Assembly (NCBI GenBank): GCA_026992705.1 | Contig: JALWYT010000043.1 | Coordinates: forward strand, 1 to 8,535 | Direction of reading: 5' to 3' | Length of the DNA: 8,535 nt | Source: Thiotrichaceae bacterium | GTDB lineage: Bacteria > Pseudomonadota > Gammaproteobacteria > Thiotrichales > Thiotrichaceae | Shown: in pieces, positions 7,355 through 8,535 of the stretch | Numbering within the stretch: position 1 is the stretch's first letter | How the letters are laid out: every line of letters begins with the position of its first letter | Notes under the pieces: generated by a model | What the model was told of the DNA's origin: nothing | Database searches by the model: none | Seen by the model: only the letters and a program-made list of their open reading frames with translations | Translations under genes and position numbers: made by a program

Positions 7355-8425
7355 TTAAGCTCTTATACCCAATGTGACATGAATAATTAGCTGTTTATTA
7401 TTACGCAAAACTTTCAAGCGGACTGTATCACCAACACGGGCAAGTCCCAAGGCATTGTGAAGTTTATTTGAACCATAAATTGCTTCACCATTATAAGATA
7501 AAACAATATCGCCAGTTTTTAAGCCTGCTTTTTCTGCGGGTGAATTAGGTAGTACCAAAGAAATTATCGCTCGTAGCTTATTATTTAGCATCACATCATC
7601 AATCATGATACCAATTTGTCCACGCTTGACCTCACCATATTTTACTAATTGCTCAACCACTGCTTTTGCCATAGAGCCTGATATAGCAAAACCAATACCC
7701 GTATTGCTATTATTTGCCCCGACAATTGCACTACTAATACCAACTAATTTGCCATTCATTGCTACAATTGCACCACCTGAATTACCAATATTGATTGATG
7801 CATCAGTTTGAATGAAATCCTCATAGCCTTCTAAGCCCAAGCCTGAACGCCCTAACGCACTAACAATGCCAAATGAAACACTATGGTCAAGACCAAAAGG
7901 ACTACCAATGGCAACGAGAAAATCACCTGTTTCTAATTTTTTATCCGCATTCGTTAAGGGTAATTCAGACAAATGGTCTGCCTCTATTTTTAATAGTGCA
8001 AGATCTGTTTCAGGATCTACTCCAACAATTGTAGCTAGGATCTGACGACGATCTTTTAGAGTAACAATTGTTCTTTCTGCATTTTCAATATTGTGATAAT
8101 TCGTAACAATATAACCTTTTTTAGCATCAATAATAACACCTGAGCCTTGGCTTTGCTCTAGGCACTTTTCATAAGGATTTTTGTCAAGTCCTAGTTGTTT
8201 TCTAAGGATGGGATTATTCGGTAGAACAGCAGTGCAATTGACATTCCTACCTTCAGAAAAAACATTAACAACGGCTGGTAGCACTTTTCTTAGCATCGGT
8301 GCGGTTGATGTGTGCATACTTGGTTTGCCGAAACCAGGGCTGATAGTAATAGAACAAGCAGATAAAATACTGATAATAATTAAAGAGCTAACATAAATGC
8401 AGAATCGACAAGGTAGCTGTTGCAT
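7355..8425 (-). CDS. HtrA/Do-family serine protease with one PDZ domain, predicted lipoprotein
   Basis: Numbered from the ATG at 8425, this 356-residue protein has a short signal sequence ending in the lipobox LSAC with C24 as the lipidation site. A trypsin-like domain carries the HtrA catalytic triad: H111 (TNYHNIENAE), D141 (VDPETDLALLKIE) and S216 (NIGNSGGA). One PDZ domain follows (about 268-354, with NSPAEKAGLKTGDIVLSYNG). The family (DegP, DegQ, DegS, AlgW) degrades or cleaves misfolded envelope proteins in the periplasm. One PDZ recalls DegS/AlgW, but the long loop before the histidine, with C64 and C88, recalls DegP. An open frame extends upstream to 8518, but its extra 31 residues would bury the lipobox, so I prefer 8425. 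GGAGAG lies 12 bases upstream (8443-8438), rather far. Which HtrA subgroup it belongs to is not clear from sequence alone. Confidence 0.9.
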   Translation of the reverse strand: MQQLPCRFCIYVSSLIIISILSACSITISPGFGKPSMHTSTAPMLRKVLPAVVNVFSEGRNVNCTAVLPNNPILRKQLGLDKNPYEKCLEQSQGSGVIIDAKKGYIVTNYHNIENAERTIVTLKDRRQILATIVGVDPETDLALLKIEADHLSELPLTNADKKLETGDFLVAIGSPFGLDHSVSFGIVSALGRSGLGLEGYEDFIQTDASINIGNSGGAIVAMNGKLVGISSAIVGANNSNTGIGFAISGSMAKAVVEQLVKYGEVKRGQIGIMIDDVMLNNKLRAIISLVLPNSPAEKAGLKTGDIVLSYNGEAIYGSNKLHNALGLARVGDTVRLKVLRNNKQLIIHVTLGIRA

Positions 8426-8458
8426 AATAAATGTACACTCTCCAAGAATTAATTTACT

Positions 8459-8464
8459 ATCATA
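8459..8464 (-). promoter_or_regulatory. Candidate -10 element for the HtrA-like gene
   Basis: TATGAT on the minus strand (8464-8459) matches the -10 consensus at five of six bases. It would give a leader of about 25-30 bases containing the GGAGAG at 8443-8438. No good -35 sits 16-18 bp upstream, and I could not find a clear RpoE/AlgU-type envelope-stress promoter in the visible upstream DNA. Confidence 0.25.
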
Positions 8465-8468
8465 AGAT

Positions 8469-8499
8469 GGAAACAAAAATACCACTTTTGTATCTTTCC
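8469..8499. repeat. Imperfect inverted repeat upstream of the HtrA-like gene
   Basis: On the plus strand GGAA-ACAAAA (8469-8478) can pair with TTTTGT (8486-8491) and TTCC (8496-8499), with a four-base bulge and a seven-base loop. It covers the place where a -35 element for the protease would lie, so it could be an operator or a structural element. The pairing is largely A-T and may be chance. Confidence 0.4.
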
Positions 8500-8508
8500 T
8501 ACCACAGG

Positions 8509-8535
8509 TATTAAGCATAGCACGAACGCTTAATA
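8509..8535. repeat. Perfect 8-bp inverted repeat at the right edge
   Basis: TATTAAGC (8509-8516) and GCTTAATA (8528-8535) are exact reverse complements around an 11-base spacer (ATAGCACGAAC). The right arm ends exactly at the window edge, so the symmetry may continue outside. It may be a terminator of a gene beyond the edge, a protein-binding site upstream of the protease, or the end of a longer repeat. The adjoining DNA on the left has no T-run or A-run, so termination in the minus direction is not supported. Confidence 0.65.

Noticed and set aside
7341..7365. Stem TAAGAGTT/AGCTCTTA overlapping the end of the protease gene, considered as a terminator.
   Set aside because: It includes one G-U pair, lies partly within the coding sequence, and has no T-run after the stem on either strand.
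8426..8518. An upstream in-frame ATG at 8518 that would lengthen the HtrA-like protein by 31 residues.
   Set aside because: The extension resembles no signal sequence and would place the lipobox deep inside the protein, and its ATG falls within the spacer of an inverted repeat. The ATG at 8425 gives a normal lipoprotein signal.

Overview
The window looks like a stretch of chromosome from an AT-rich member of the Gammaproteobacteria. The main clue is gene order. ffh lies divergent to ypjD, and ypjD is followed by a CorB/CNNM gene, which resembles the ffh-ypjD-corB neighbourhood of enteric and other gammaproteobacterial genomes. The proteins agree with this, notably an Ffh M domain very like that of E. 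coli. No genus can be named from sequence alone. There is no sign of a phage, insertion sequence, CRISPR array, tRNA or rRNA.

Layout. Positions 1-1032 (minus strand) hold the start of a CorB-like membrane protein, cut by the window edge, and complete ypjD, a CcsA-like multi-pass membrane protein. A 74-bp divergent gap (1033-1106) separates them from ffh (1107-2480, plus strand), the protein subunit of the signal recognition particle. A short convergent gap (2481-2586) contains a candidate hairpin. The rest is on the minus strand, in transcription order: an HtrA/Do-family serine protease with a lipoprotein signal (8425-7355), a BatD-like protein (7226-5430), homoserine dehydrogenase hom (5379-4072) and threonine synthase thrC (4056-2587).

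Function. hom and thrC are 15 bp apart, each with a good ribosome binding site. They catalyse the third and fifth (last) steps from aspartate to threonine; the aspartokinase and homoserine kinase must be encoded elsewhere. BatD and the HtrA-like protein are both predicted envelope proteins. Neither has an obvious metabolic link to threonine, so their position upstream may be simple neighbourhood. Ffh, YpjD and CorB form a conserved housekeeping cluster.

Most of the window is ordinary housekeeping DNA, and I see no convincing undescribed multi-gene system. Points worth a second look are the lipobox on the HtrA-like protease, a BatD gene separated from the usual moxR/batA/batB genes with a perfect -10 hexamer almost touching its start codon, the absence of room for a threonine attenuator next to hom, and several inverted or direct repeats in the two AT-rich gaps around the protease gene.
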